Below are positions 1-37,700 of a stretch of DNA of 64,000 nt, in pieces. Made by a program: the position numbers and the translations under genes. The notes beneath the pieces are model-generated. The model had not been told where the DNA came from and made no database searches. It saw only the letters and a program-made list of their open reading frames with translations. The stretch comes from Kineosporia rhizophila (GTDB lineage Bacteria > Actinomycetota > Actinomycetes > Actinomycetales > Kineosporiaceae). How positions within the stretch are numbered: the stretch's first letter is position 1; each line of letters opens with the position of its first letter. The stretch covers positions 124,001 to 188,000 of the forward strand of contig NZ_JAJSOH010000006.1 of assembly GCF_021277265.1 (NCBI RefSeq), given 5' to 3'.

Positions 1-22770
<22,770 letters not shown>

Positions 22771-22788
22771 CCGCTAAGGAGCCTCGCC

Positions 22789-25700
22789 GTGTCGATGAAC
22801 GAAGAGAAGCTGCGCGACTACCTGCGGCGGGCTGTCGCCGACCTGCACGACACCCGCGAGCAGCTGCACACGCTCGAGGCCGCGGCCCGGGAACCGCTGG
22901 CGGTGATCGGGATGGGCTGCCGGTACCCGGGCGGGGTGGCCTCGCCGGAGGACCTGTGGCGGCTGCTGGCCGAGGACGGTGACGCGATCTCGCCATTGCC
23001 CGCCGACCGCGGCTGGGAGCTGCCGCCCGGCGACCCGCGGCGCGGCGGATTCCTCGAAGGCGCAGCAGATTTCGACGCGGCCTTCTTCGGTATCTCACCG
23101 CGGGAGGCGCTGGCCATGGATCCGCAGCAGCGGGTCCTGCTGGAGACGGCCTGGGAGGCGGTGGAGCGGGCCGGGCTGGATCCGGCCGGGCTGCACGGCA
23201 CCCGCACCGGTGTGTTCATCGGCGCCAGCGGGCAGGACTACGGCCAGGTGCTCAGCCGGGCGCCGGGCGACTCGCAGGGGCACGCGGTGACCGGACTGGC
23301 CGGCAGCGTGGTCTCCGGGCGTCTGTCCTATCTGCTCGGCCTGGAGGGCCCGGCCGTCACGGTGGACACCGCCTGCTCCTCTTCGCTGGTCGCCCTGCAC
23401 CTGGCCGCGCAGGCGCTGCGGCTGGGCGAGTGCACGCTGGCGGTGGCCGGTGGGGTCACGGTGATGTCCACCCCCGGCGGCTACATCGGTTTCGAGGGGC
23501 AGGGCGTGCTGGCCTCGGACGGCCGGTGCAAGGCCTTCTCCGAGGCGGCCGACGGGGTGGGCTGGTCCGAGGGCGCCGGGGTGCTGCTGCTGGAAAGACT
23601 TTCCGACGCCGAGCGCAACGGGCACCGGGTGCTCGCCGTGATCCGTGGTTCGGCGGTCAACCAGGACGGAGCCTCCAACGGCCTTTCCGCCCCCAACGGC
23701 CCGGCCCAGCAGCGGGTGATCCGGCAGGCCCTGGCCAACGCGGGCCTCACCACCGAGCAGGTGGACGCGGTGGAGGGACACGGCACCGGCACCGCCCTGG
23801 GCGACCCGATCGAGGCTCAGGCCCTGATCGACACCTTCGGCCGGGACCGGGCCCGCCCGCTCTGGCTGGGGTCGGTCAAGTCGAACATCGGCCACTCCTC
23901 GGCCGCCTCCGGCGTGGCCGGGGTGATCAAGATGGTCCTGGCCCTGCAGCACGGAAGGCTGCCCCGCACCCTGCACGCCGCCGAGCCCTCGTCCCGGGTC
24001 AACTGGCCGGCCGGACCGGTCCGGCTGCTGTCCGAACCGGTCGACTGGCCCCGGCAGGAGCAACCGCGCCGGGCCGGCGTGTCGTCCTTCGGGGTCAGCG
24101 GCACCAACGCCCACGTCCTGCTGGAGGAGGCGGCCGACGTCCCGGCCCGGGCGACCGCCCCCGAGTCCCCGGCCGCGCTGGCCTGGCCTCTGTCGGCCCG
24201 CACCGAACCTGCCCTGCAGGAACAGATCACCCGTCTGGCCGGGCACGTCACCGACCAGGGCCTGGACGCTCTGGACGTGGCCGCCTCCCTGGCCTCGACC
24301 CGAACGCTCTTCGCGCACCGGGCGGTGGCGGTCGGGCTGAAACGTGACGACCTCACCGGCGACCTCAGCGGCGCCGGGCTGATCCGCGCAGTGGCCGACG
24401 TCGAGGGCCGCACCGTGTTCGTCTTCCCCGGCCAGGGCGCGCAGTGGACCGGCATGGGGGCACGGCTGCTGGAGGAGTCGCCGGTCTTCGCCCGGCGCCT
24501 GCAGGAGTGCGCGGCCGCGCTGGAACCGTACGTCGACTTCTCGGTGCTGGACGTCGTGCGGCAGATGCGTGACCTGGACCGGGTGGACGTGGTCCAGCCG
24601 GTCTCGTTCGCCGTCATGGTCTCCCTGGCCGCGGTCTGGGAGTCGGCCGGAGTACGCCCGGACGCGGTGATCGGGCACTCGCAGGGCGAGATCGCGGCCG
24701 CCTGCGTGGCGGGTGCCCTCAGCCTTCCGGATGCGGCCAAGGTGGTGGCCCTGCGCAGCCAGGCCATCGCGCAGCAGCTGTCCGGGCACGGCGCGATGGC
24801 CTCGATCCCTCTGCCTGCGGCCGAGATCCAGCTGCCGGCCGGGGTCGGGGTGGCCGCGCAGAACGGGCCGCGTTCGACCGTGCTGGCCGGCGACGCGATC
24901 GCCCTGCAGACAGTTGTCGAGCAGCAGGTCGCGGCCGGGGTCCGGGCCCGGATGATCCCGGTCGACTACGCCTCGCACTCCGCCCAGGTCGAGCTGGTGC
25001 GCGATCAGGTGCTGGACGCTCTGGCCGGGCTCGGTCCGACGGTGCCCTCGATACCGATGCTCTCCACGCTGACCGGTGAATGGGTGGGCGAGGCAGACCT
25101 GGACGCGGACTACTGGTTCCGCAACCTGCGCCACACGGTGAACTTCCACCAGGGCGTGGAACGGCTGCTGGACGAGCGATACCGGGCTTTCGTCGAGGTC
25201 AGCGCCCATCCGGTGCTGACCGTGGGAGTCCAGGAGGCGGTGGACGACCGTCGGCTCAACGCGGTGGTGGCCGGCAGTCTGCGTCGTGAGGACGGCGGCT
25301 GGGACCGGGTGCTCACCTCACTGGCCGAGGTCTTCGTGCGCGGCGTGCGGGTGGACTGGGCCGGGCTGTTCGCCCAGGGCCGGCCGGCCGACCTGCCCAC
25401 CTACCCCTTCCAGCGGGAGCGCTTCTGGCCCGACGGCGAAGGAGTTGCCGCCGGCGACGTGACGGCGGCCGGGCTGACCGGTGCCGGGCATCCGCTGCTG
25501 GGTGCCTCGCTGAGCCTGGCCGGCGGGGGCGGCCAGGTGCTGACCGGCCGGATCTCGCTGCGCTCACAGCCCTGGCTGGCCGGGCACACCCTCGGCGGGC
25601 AGGTCGTGCTGCCCACCGCCGCCCTGGTCGAGATGGCCGGGCGGGCCGGTGACCAGGTCGGCTGCTCCCGGATCGAGAACCTGACCCTGCTCAGCCCGGT

Positions 25701-28700
25701 GGTGGTCCCGCCCGAAGAGGGGATCACGGTGCAGGTGTGGGTCGGCGAGCCGGAAGGTTCGGAGAACACCCGCACGGTGAGCGTGCACTCCCGGGTCTGG
25801 GGGCCCGGCCACGACATGGACGACTGGACGCTGCACGCCGAGGGCCGGCTGTCCGACGCCGGGGAACCACCCGCGGCGCCTGAGGGGGCCTGGCCACCGC
25901 CGGGTGCCCAGCCGCTGGAGTCGGACGACTGGACCGATCGCTGGGCCGAGGACGGCTTGGAACTTGGCCAGGCCTACGTCGGTGTGAGCGCGCTCTGGCG
26001 TCGGGGCGAGGAACTGTTTGCTGAGATCTCGCTGCCCACGGGCGTCTCCTCAGCCAGCTCCTACGGCATGCATCCGGTGCTGCTGGACACGCTGGCCCGG
26101 GTCGGCGGCCTGCAGGTGGCCTCCGGTCTGGTCTGCGACTGGCACGGGGTGAGCCTGCACGCCGGGGGCGCCACCACCGTGCGGGCCCGGCTGAAGCGCA
26201 CCGGTGAGGACCGGCTGTCGGTGTCGGCCGTGGACACCGGGGGTGCCGCGGTGCTCTCGGTGGACGCGGTGGTGCTGCGCCCGGTCCGACTTCCGGCTGT
26301 GGAGACCGCTGCCGATCCTGTCTACTCGGTGGTCTGGCAAGACGCGGCCGACAGCGCGGCCGTCTCCCCCTCCGCCCCACCGGTCGAGGTCAGCGACGCC
26401 GCCGAGCTGGCCGGTCTGGCCGAGGAGCAGCCGGTGCCGGCGCTGGTCGTGGCCCGGGTGGGAGCGGCCGCACGGTCGGACGTGGTGGCGGCAGTGCACC
26501 AGCAGACCGCCCAGGTGCTTGAACTGCTGCAGGCCTGGCTCGCTCAGGACCGCTTGGCCGGCTCCCGACTGGTGCTGGTGACCCGGGGTGCGGTCGCCGC
26601 CGACCCCGGAGCGGATGTGAGCGACCTGGCCGGGGCTGCGGTGTGGGGGCTGGTGCGCAGCGCCCAGTCCGAGAACCCCGACCGCTTCCTGCTCGTCGAC
26701 CTCGACCCGAATCCCGAACCGGATCTCGGCCCGGACCTCGAGCCCGACGAGAAGCGGGCGGTGCCGTTGTCGGCCGTGCTGGCCTGCGCCGAACCGCAGA
26801 CGGCAGTACGCAACGGCAAGGTGCGGGTACCGCGTCTGACCCGGGTCGAGCCGTCCACCCTGCAGCCGGCTTTCGGACCGGAGTCCCGGGTCCTGATCAC
26901 CGGCGGCACCGGCGGCCTGGGCGCGCTGCTGGCCCGGCATCTGGTCACCCAGCACGGTGTGCGCCACCTGGTGCTGGTCAGCCGCCGCGGCCCGGAAGCC
27001 CCGCAAGCCACCGAGCTGATCGAAGAACTCACCGCACTGGGGGCCGAGGCCGAGGCCGTGGCCAGCGACGTGGCCGACCGCGCGCAGGTCGAGCAGCTGC
27101 TGGCCGGCCGGACGATCACCGGGATCGTGCACGCGGCCGGGGTTCTCGACGACGGCGTGATCGGCTCGCAGACCCCCGAGCGGATGGCGAGGGTCATCCG
27201 TCCCAAGGTGGACGCCCTGTGGCACCTGCACGAACTGGCGACCGAGGTCTCCGAGTTCATCGTCTTCTCCGGCCTGGCCGGTGCCCTGGGAGCGCCCGGA
27301 CAGGGCAACTACGCCGCAGCCAACTCCTTCCTCGATGCCTGGGCCCAGCACCGCCGGGCCACCGGCCGCCCCGGCCGCAGCCTGGTCTGGGGCGTGTGGG
27401 AACAGAACACCGGGATGACCGGCGGCCTCGGCGACATCGATGTCCGGCGGATCCAGGCATCCGGTCTGCCGCCGATGACCGACCGGCAGGGCCTGGCCCT
27501 GTTCGACCAGGCGCTCACCCTCACCGATCCGGTGGTGGCGGTGGCCCGCTGGGACCTGCCCGCCTTCCGCGCGCTCGGTGAGATCCCGCCCCTGATGCGA
27601 GGTCTGGTGCGCGGTGGCCGCCGGTCAGCGGCCGGCGGACCGGCCACCGGTGCCGATTCGGGCCTGCTGCGCAAGCTCATCGGGGCACCGCCCTCGCAGC
27701 AGCAGCACGTGGTACTCGAACTGGTGCGGGCCGAGGCGGCGCGCGCGCTCGGCCATCCCTCGGCCGAGCTGATCGACACCCGCAGCGAGTTCCGCGGTCT
27801 GGGCTTCGACTCCCTCACCGCCCTGGACTTCCGCAACCGGATGTCCACCGCCACCGGCCTCCGGCTGCCCGCCAGTCTGGTCTTCGACCACCCGACCCCC
27901 ACCGTCCTGGCTGACTTCCTGCTCGGTGAACTGCTCGGCCGGCAGGAGGAAACGGTGGTCACCGGGGCCGCGGTCACCGGTGACCCGGTGGTCGTGATCG
28001 GGATGGCCTGCCGCTACCCCGGCGGCGCGCACAGCCCCGAGCAGTTGTGGCAACTGGTCTGCGACGAGGGTGACGCGATCACCACCGCGCCCCACGACCG
28101 GGGCTGGAAGATCCGCGCCGACCGCCCCATGCTCGGCGGATTCCTCGACGGGGTGGGTGACTTCGACGCCGGCTTCTTCCGGATCTCGCCGCGTGAGGCC
28201 CTGGCGATGGACCCGCAGCAGCGACTGCTGCTGGAGACCGCCTGGGAGACGATCGAGCGGGCCGGGATCGACGCCACCACCCTGCACGGCAGTCCCACCG
28301 GAGTTTTCGTCGGAGGCACCGGCACCGGCTACCAGATGCAGGCCGACGCCTCCGGTCACCTGCTCACCGGCATGACCACCAGCGTCCTGGCCGGCCGGCT
28401 GTCGTACACGCTGGGCCTGCAGGGGCCCGCCTTCACCGTCGACACCGCCTGCTCCTCCTCGCTGGTCGCCCTGCACGTGGCCGCGCAGGCGCTGCGCAAC
28501 GGCGAGTGCTCGCTGGCCCTGGCCGCCGGGGTGACGGTGATGGCCACCCCGATCGGCTATTCGGAGTTCGAGTCGCTGGGGGGCCTGGCGGCCGACGGGC
28601 GGTGCAAGGCCTACTCCGACGCGGCCGACGGGATCGGCTGGTCCGAGGGCGTGGGTGTGGTTCTGCTGGAGAGGCTTTCGGACGCCCGGCGCAACGGGCA

Positions 28701-31700
28701 CGAGATCCTCGCGGTGGTGCGGGGGTCGGCTCTGAACCAGGACGGAGCCTCCAACGGCCTGTCCGCCCCCAACGGCCCGGCCCAGGAGCGGGTGATCCGT
28801 CAGGCGCTGGCCAATGCGGGAGTGGCTGCGCACGAGGTGGACGTGGTCGAAGGGCACGGCACCGGAACGACTCTGGGTGACCCGATCGAGGCCCAGGCGC
28901 TGCTGGCCACTTACGGTCAGGATCGTGAACGGCCGTTGTGGCTGGGCTCGGTCAAGTCGAACATCGGGCACGCCCAGGCCGCCTCCGGGATGGCCGGGAT
29001 CATCAAGATGGTGCAGGCCCTGCGTCACCGTCGGCTGCCCCGCACCCTGCACGTGGACGCGCCCTCCACGCACGTGGACTGGTCGGCCGGAGCGATCGAG
29101 CTCCTGCGCGACCCGGTGGACTGGAACCCCTCGGATCATCCTCGTCGGGCGGGGGTCTCGTCGTTCGGGGTCAGCGGAACCAATGCCCATGTGGTGCTGG
29201 AAGAAGCGCCTGAGCAGCCGGAGCCGTCAGCGCTCCGGCCCGTTGCTCCGCCGGCGACGGCTTGGCCGGTCACGGCCAAGAGTGCTGCGGCGTTGGTCGG
29301 TCAGGTCGAACGGCTCACGGACGTGGCCGGCGGGCTTGAGCCGGTCGATGTCGCCTTCTCGTTGGCGGCCTCGCGGTCAGTGTTCGACCATCGCGCAGTC
29401 GCGATCGGTGCCGGTTCTGTAGAGCTTGTGGACGCTCTGGGCGGGCTTTCGGGTCGAGGCACCCAGTCGGATGGTGGCATCCGGTCGGCCCACTTCGTTT
29501 CCGGGGTGGCTGATGTGGACGGCCGCACGGCCTTTGTGTTCCCGGGCCAGGGTGCGCAGTGGGTCGGGATGGGCGCGCGTCTGCTGGATGAGTCGCCGAT
29601 CTTCGCGGCCCGGATGGCTGAGTGTGCGGCGGCCTTGGCGCCGTTCGTGGACTGGTCACTGCTCGATGTGGTGCGCAGCGGTGCCGATCTGGACCGGGTT
29701 GACGTGGTTCAGCCGGTGTCGTTCGCAGTCATGGTGTCCTTGGCGTCGGTATGGCAGTCGGCCGGCGTGGAGCCGGAGGCTGTGATCGGGCATTCGCAGG
29801 GTGAGATCGCGGCCGCGGTCGTAGCCGGAGCCCTGAGCCTGCCGGACGGTGCTCGGGTGGTGGCGTTGCGCTCTCAGGCCATTGCCGCGAGGCTGGCGGG
29901 CCGGGGTGCAATGGCTTCGGTGGCGCTGCCGATGGCTGAGATGAGCGTGCCGGAGGGTGTTTCGGTCGCGGCAGTGAACGGGCCGCGCTCGGTGGTGGTG
30001 GCCGGCGACCCTGAAGCCGTGCAGGCGCTGGTGGACTCCTGCACCGCGCAGGGTGTGCGGGCGCGGATGATCGCGGTGGACTATGCCTCGCACTCGGCCC
30101 ACGTGGACGACGTCGAGGCCGAGCTGGCGCAGGTGCTGGCCGGGCTGGAACCACGGCCGGCCTCGGTGCCCATGCTGTCGACGCTGACCGGTGAATGGCT
30201 GGAAGGCACCGAACTCGACGCGGGGTACTGGTTCGCCAATCTGCGGAACCCGGTGCGATTCCACACAGCGGTGGAGCGCCTGCTGGGGGAGCGGTTCCGG
30301 GCCTTCATCGAGGTCAGCTCGCACCCGGTGCTGACCTTCGGGGTGCAGGAAGCGATCGACGAGCAGGACGCGGCCGCAGTGGTGACCGGCACCCTGCGCC
30401 GCGACGAGGACAGCTGGGCCAGGGTGCTGACCAGTCTGGCCGAGGTCTTCGTCCGTGGGGTGGCGGTGGACTGGGCCGCCCTGTCTCCCGGCCGGCGGGT
30501 TCCGCTGCCCACCTATGCCTTCCAGCACCAGCGGTACTGGACCGGCGCTCAGGCGGCCGGTGATGCCAGTGGTCTCGGGCAGACCGGGATCGGTCACCCG
30601 CTGCTGGGAGCCGCCGTCGGCCTGGCCGGTGGCGACGACGTGCTGCTGACCGGGCAGATCTCGGTGCAGGCCCAGCCCTGGCTGGCCGACCTGCAGCTGG
30701 CCGTACCGGAGGGAATGGGGGACGAGGCGCAGCGCCGGATCGTGGTTCCCGCCTCGGTGCTGGTCGAGCTGGCCGGGCTGGCCGGTGATCAGGTCGACGG
30801 CGAGCGCATCGAGCGGCTGGAGACCCCACGGCCGCTGCTTCTGGGGCCCGAGGAGACGCTGGCTCTGCAGGTGCGGGTGGGCGACGCCGACGACGCCGGA
30901 CATCGGCCGGTCAGCGTCTACGCCCGCCCGGCCGGGGACGGTGTTCTCGACCAGGCGCCGTGGGTGGCCTACGCCACCGGCCTCCTGGGCAGCCACAGCG
31001 CAGCTGAGCCGGCCTTCGACGGGTCGGAATGGCCACCTGCGGGCGCGGTTCCGGTCGGCGTGGACGAGGTGTACGAGCAGTGGGAGGCCGACGGGCCGGG
31101 TATCGGTCCGTCCTATCGAGGGCTGCAGGCGGTCTGGCAGCGCGACAGCGAGGTCTTCGCCGAACTGGCCCTGCCCGACCCGGCCGGTGAGCCCGGCACG
31201 TTCGGGATGCACCCGGCCCTGCTCGAGGCCGCGCTTCAGGCGAGCGTGCTCCTGGATTCCGGGACCGATGCCGGTCCGGCCGAGGCGACGGTGGCCGAGT
31301 GGCGCGGGATCCGGCTGCACGCCACCGGTGCCACCCGGATGCGGATCCGGCTGAGGGCCGACGGGCCCGGCCGGTTCTCGCTGGCCACCGCCGACGGGGC
31401 CGGCGCGCCGGTGATCACCGTCGAGAGCATCGAACTGCGGGCCCCCGAGCACTCCGCGTCCACTTCTGGCACTGGGTGGCTGAGGCCGGAGTCCTGGCTG
31501 CGGGAGACCTGGACCCCCGCTCAGCCCCTGGCCCCGGTGGCGGGGGTGGCCGACCCGCAGCTTCCGGACCTGGCGTTCCTGCGCCTGGACGACGAACTGC
31601 CCGAGGAACCGGTCCCACCGCTCGTGGTCGTGCAGATCAGCCGGCCACCCACCGGCCCGGACGTTGCCCGTTCGGTGACCGAGGACGTCCATGCCCGGAC

Positions 31701-34700
31701 AGCTCGGGTGCTGGAACTCTTGCAGACCTGGCTGGCCGAGGCGCGCTTCAGCGACTCCCGGCTGATTCTGTGCAGCCAAGAGGCGGTCTCGGCCACCACC
31801 GCCGAGCCGGTGACCGACCTGGCTGCGGCCGCCGTCTGGGGCCTGGTCCGTAGCGCCCAGTCCGAGAATCCCGACCGGTTCCTGCTCGTCGACAGCGACG
31901 TGGTCGAAGGGCTGCCGGTAGCGGCGCTGATCGCTTGTGCCGAACCGCAGATGGCGGTCCGCAGCGGCGTGGTCCTGGTGCCCCGACTGGGCCCGGCCCA
32001 CGCCGGAGAGGAACCGGCGGCCGAGTTCGGCGAAGAGTCCAGTGTCCTGATCACCGGCGGCACCGGAGGTCTGGGAGCTGCCCTGGCCCGGCACCTGGTC
32101 CGCCGCCACGGCGTCCGCCGGCTGCTCCTGGTCAGCCGGCGCGGCCCGCAGGCCCCCGGTGCGCCGGAGCTGCAGCAGGAACTCACCGAACTCGGCGCGA
32201 CCGTCTCGGTGCAGGCCGCCGACCTGGCCGAGCGCGAGCAGGCCACGGCGGTGTTGTCGGCCCATCCGGTGAACGCCGTGGTGCACGCGGCGGGCGTCCT
32301 CGACGACGGGTTGATCCAGAGCCTCACCCCGCAACGCCTGCGCACGGTCCTGCGGCCCAAGGTGGACGCGCTGGTCAACCTCGAGGAACTGGCCCCCGAC
32401 CGCACCGCGTTCGTCGTCTTCTCCGGCCTGGCCGGGGCCCTCGGTTCGCCCGGCCAGGGCAACTACGCCGCGGCCAACTCGTTCCTGGACGGCTGGGCCC
32501 GGCAGCGCCGGGCCGCCGGCCGGCCCGGCCTGTCCCTGGCCTGGGGTCTGTGGGAACAGGCGACCGGGATGACCGGGGCGATGAGCGAGAACGACGTCCA
32601 GCGCTCCCGGGCGGCCGGGCTGCCGCCGATGTCCACCGAAGAAGGACTGGCCCTGTTCGACGGCGCCTGCCGCACCGGCGACGCCGTGGTCGCGGTGGCC
32701 CGCTGGGACCTGAGGGCGGTCCGGGCCCGAGGCGAGGTGCCCCCACTGCTGCGGTCTCTGGTGCGCTCCGGCCGTCGCGCCGCGGTCGCCGCCACTGGTG
32801 ACGCCGGTTCGGCCCTGGTCCGACAGATCCGCTCGGCCTCACCGGCCGAGGCCCTGACCCTGGTGCAGGACCTGGTCCGCAGCCAGGCAGCCCGGGCGCT
32901 GGGACTCTCCCCGGGCGAGCAGCTCGACCTACACACCCAGTTCCGGGACATCGGCTTCGACTCGCTGACCGGCCTGGACTTCCGCAACCGGGCCGGGGCG
33001 GCCCTGGGCCTGCGGCTGCCCGCGGGCCTGGTCTTCGACTACCCCACCCCCCGCGTGCTGGCCGACTTCCTGCTCGGCCAGATCCTCGGCCAGGCCCAGT
33101 CGGAGACGGTCGTGGCCGCCCCGCCGTCCACCGACCCGATCGTCATCGTCGGGATGGCCTGCCGGTTCCCCGGCGGCGCGGACAGCCCGGACCACCTCTG
33201 GCGCCTGGTCCACGAGGGTGTCGACGCGATCGGGCCGGCGCCGGACGACCGCGGCTGGCCGGTGTCGCCGAACCCGCTGCGAGGCGGTTTCGTGCCCAGC
33301 GTCACCGACTTCGACGCCGCCTTCTTCCGGATCTCGCCGCGTGAGGCGCTGGCGATGGACCCGCAGCAGCGGCTGCTGCTCGAAACTGCCTGGGAAGCAG
33401 CCGAACACGCTGGGATAGACCCGTCCCGCCTGCGCGGCAGCGACACCGGCGTCTTCGTCGGCGGCACCGCCATCGGCTACGAGGTGGACGTCGAGTCGTC
33501 CGGGCACATGATCACCGGGCAGACCACCAGCGTGCTGTCGGGGCGGCTGTCGTACGGACTGGGCCTGCAGGGGCCGGCGGTGACGGTGGACACGGCCTGT
33601 TCCTCGTCCCTGGTCTCGATGCACCTGGCTGCCCAGGCCCTGCGCGCCGGCGAGTGCTCGCTGGCCCTGGCCGGAGGCGTGACGGTGATGGCCACACCGG
33701 CCGGCTTCCTGGAGTTCGGGGCGCTGGGCGGGCTGGCCGGTGACGGCCGTTGCAAGGCCTACTCCGACGCGGCCGACGGAGCCGGCTGGGGTGAGGGGGC
33801 CGGGCTGGTCGTGCTGGAAAGACTGTCCGACGCACGCCGCCGCGGGCACACAGTGCTGGCCGTGGTCCGCGGCTCGGCCGTCAACCAGGACGGCGCCTCC
33901 AACGGCCTGACCGCGCCCAACGGCCCGGCCCAGCAGCGGGTGATCCGGCAGGCCCTGGCCAACGCCGGGCTGCTGGCGGGCGAGGTGGACGCGGTCGAGG
34001 GCCACGGCACCGGCACCCGCCTGGGCGACCCGATCGAGGCCGACGCCCTGCTGGGCGCCTACGGTCAGGACCGCACCCGGCCGCTCTGGCTCGGTTCGGT
34101 GAAGTCCAACATCGGCCACACCCAGGCCGCCGCGGGGGTGGCCGGGGTGATCAAGATGGTGCAGGCCATCCGGCACGGCGAACTGCCCGCCACCCTGCAC
34201 GCCGAACAGCCCTCGCCGCACGTGGACTGGGCCTCCGGCCAGGTCCGGGTGCTGAGCCGGCCGGTGGAGTGGCCGACCACCGGAGCCCCGCGCCGGGCGG
34301 GCGTGTCGGCCTTCGGTATCAGCGGCACCAATGTCCACCTGATCCTTGAACAGGCCCCGGAGGCCGAGGCCGAGGCCTCGGCAAGTGACGAGCCCGGTGG
34401 CGTACTGCCGGTGCTGGTCTCCGGCCGCAGTGCCGCCGCGTTGCAGGCCCAGGCCGCCCGACTGGCCGAGGTGCACTCGGCCGGCCTGGACGACCTGGCC
34501 TTCTCGTCCGCGACCACGCGGGCCGATCTGGAGCACCGGGCCGTCGTGCTGGTCGAGAACCTCGCGGGCCTGAACGAAGGCCTGGCCGCGCTGTCGGCGG
34601 GCCGGCCCGACCCGGCCGTGGTGACCGGCCAGAGCAGCGGCCCCGAGCCCCTTGCCGTGCTGTTCTCCGGCCAGGGCGGGCAGCGGCCGGGAATGGGGAA

Positions 34701-37700
34701 GGACCTCTACGCCCGCTTCCCGGCCTTCGCCCAGGCCTGGGACGAGGCCGTACAGGCGCTGGAGCAGCACCTGAGCCACCCGGTCGAACTGGACGGCGAC
34801 CTGAGCCGCACCGGGCAGGCCCAGCCCGCCCTGTTCGCCCTGCAGGTGGCCCAGTACCGGCTGATCGAGTCGTGGGGCCTGGCGCCGGAGGTGCTGGTCG
34901 GGCACTCGGTGGGGGAGATCGCCGCCGCCCACGTCGCCGGGGTGCTCTCGCTGGCGGATGCGGCCCAGCTGGTGGCCGTGCGCGCGGAGTTGATGGATGC
35001 CCTCCCCGGTGGCGGGATCATGGTGGCCGTCCCGGTCGGTGAGGACGAGGTCTCGTTGGAGGGGCTCGAGGACCGGGTGGCGCTCGCTGCGGTCAACGGC
35101 CCGCGCTCGGTGGTGCTCTCGGGTGAGCGGGACGCCGTCGAAGAGGTGGCGGCCCGCTTCGCCAAGAGCCGCCGGCTCGCGGTGTCGCACGCGTTCCACT
35201 CACCACTGATGGAGCCGATGCTCGAGGAGTTCGCGGCAGTGGTGCGGCGGTTGACCTTCGCCGCGCCGCAGATACCGATCGTCTCCACGGTGACCGGTTC
35301 GGCCGAGGCAGACCTGACCGATCCCGGCTACTGGGTCGAGCACGCCCGCCGCCCGGTGCGTTTCGCGGATGCGGTGTCGGTGCTGCAACAGCGGCGGATC
35401 GGCGGTTACCTGGAACTGGGGCCGGACGGCACCACCGCGGCCCTGGTGAAGGATGTCGTCGACGCAGCCGTGGTACCGCTGCTGCGCCGGGACCGGTCCG
35501 AGGAGCGCACCGCGCTGCAGGCCCTGGCCGGGCTGCACGTGCGGGGCGTCCCGGTCGACTGGGCCGCCGTGCTACAGCCCCTCGGCGGGCGGCGGGTCGA
35601 CCTGCCCACCTACGCCTTCCAACGAGAACGGTTCTGGCCCAGCGGCGCTCAGTCCGGTGCCGGTTCTCCGGGCCTGCCCGGCGCGGTCGCCGTGCGGCAC
35701 CCGCTCCTTTCGGCCGGTGTCCGTCTGGCCGATCCGGCCGGCTGGCTCTTCAGCACCACGATCTCGCCCCGCTCGCACCCCTGGCTGCAGGAGCACACGG
35801 TCGACGGGGTGGCGGTGCTGCCGAGCGGGGCACTGATCGAGATGCTCGGCCGCGCCGGGGACGAGGTGGGTTGCCCGGTGGTGCGGGAGCTGGAGGTGCT
35901 CAGCCCGCCGGTGCTTCCCGACCGCGGGCAGCTCGCCGTGCAGATCCGGCTGGACGATCCGGAGTCGGCGGACGAGCCGGAGATCCGCCGGGTGCGGGTG
36001 CACACCCGGGTCGAGGACGGCAGCAGCGACACGCAAGGGTGGACGCTGCACGCCACTGGAATGGTTGGCGCCGGGCGCGAGGGTGAACCGGTTGTGCCGT
36101 CGGCCTGGCCCCCGCCCGGAGCCTCGGCCCTGGACCGCCCGGCCGTCCCGTCCACGGTGACCGTGAACGGCCTGTGGCGCGTGGGCGAGGACCTGGCTAT
36201 GGAGCTGGCGCTGGCCGAGCCGGGTCGGGCCACCGGATTCGGCCTGCACCCGGCGCTGCTGGAGACCGCCGGGACCTTGGTGGGTACAGGCCTGCCCTCG
36301 GTCTGGAAAGACGTGCAACTGCACGCGACCGGTGCCACTGCGCTGCGCATGCTGGCGCGCCACAACCCCGATCAGACGGCCTCGCTGGTGGCGACGGACC
36401 CGGCCGGCGCCGTGGTGGTCTCGGCCGGTGAGGTGCGGTTGCGGCCGGTCGGCCGGGAGGACCTGGTGTTCGGGACCGACCCGGACGAGCGGGAGATCCG
36501 CGACTCCCAGTTCCGGGTGAGCTGGGAACGCCTGGCCGATCTGACCGACCTGGCCCACGGCGTACCGGAAACGGTTCTGGAAGTGACCGGCCCGAGCCAG
36601 ATCGGGGCCGAGACCGACACCCCGCCCGAGGTGATCGCCTTCCGGATCGCCCCGGCCGGCCTTGCCGACGCGCCGGCCGCGGTCCGCACGAGCACCGCCT
36701 CGGCGCTGGCCGTCCTGCAGGCGTGGCTCGGCGACGACCGGCTGTCCCGGACCAGGCTGGTCCTGATCACCCAGGGCGCCGTCGTCGCGCAGGACGAAAC
36801 CGTCGCCGATCTGGCCGCCGCGGCCGTCTGGGGCCTGGGCCGCAGCGCCCAGACCGAGAACCCGGGCCGGCTCCTTCTGCTCGACGCCGACGGCCCCGAC
36901 ATTCCCTGGGCCCAGGTTCTCGGCAGCGGCGAACCTCAGCTCGCACTGCGGGGCCGCAACCTCTACGCCCCCCGGTTGACCCGGGTACCTCCGGCCTCGG
37001 CCCCGAACTCCTGGAGCCCGGACGGCACGGTGCTGATCACCGGAGGCACCGGCGGACTGGGCGCTTTGGTGGCCCGCCACCTGGTCGCCGAGCACGGCGT
37101 GCGCCACCTGGTCCTGACCAGCCGGCGCGGGCCGCAGGCCCCGGGCGCCGAGGAACTCGGTGACGAACTGCGGGCTCACGGCGCTCACGTGCAGATCGAG
37201 GCCTGCGACATGGCCGACCGGGAAGCGGTGGCCGGCCTGCTCGCCGCGGTTGCGGCCGAGCACCGGCTGACCGGGGTGATCCACACCGCCGGGGTGCTGG
37301 CCGACGGTGTGATCGGCTCCCTCGACCCCGAACGCCTGGACACGGTCTTCCGGGCCAAGGTGGACGCGGCCTGGAACCTGCACGAACTCACCCGCGAGCA
37401 CGACCTGGCCGAGTTCGTCCTGTTCTCCTCCACGGCCGGCACGATCGGCAGCGCCGGGCAGGGGAACTACGCGGCCGGCAATGCCTTCCTGGACGCCCTG
37501 GCCCGGCACCGCGACCAGGCCGGGCTGCCGGCCCGGTCGCTGGCCTGGGGGCCGTGGGAACGCTCGGCCGGGATGACCAGCTCATTGGGGGACGTCGACA
37601 GTCGCCGGATCTCGCGCGGCGGGGTCCCGCCGTTGTCGGGTGAGCAGGGGCTGCGCCTGTTCGACGCCGCGCTGGCAGTGTCGGAGCCGGTGCTCGCCCT

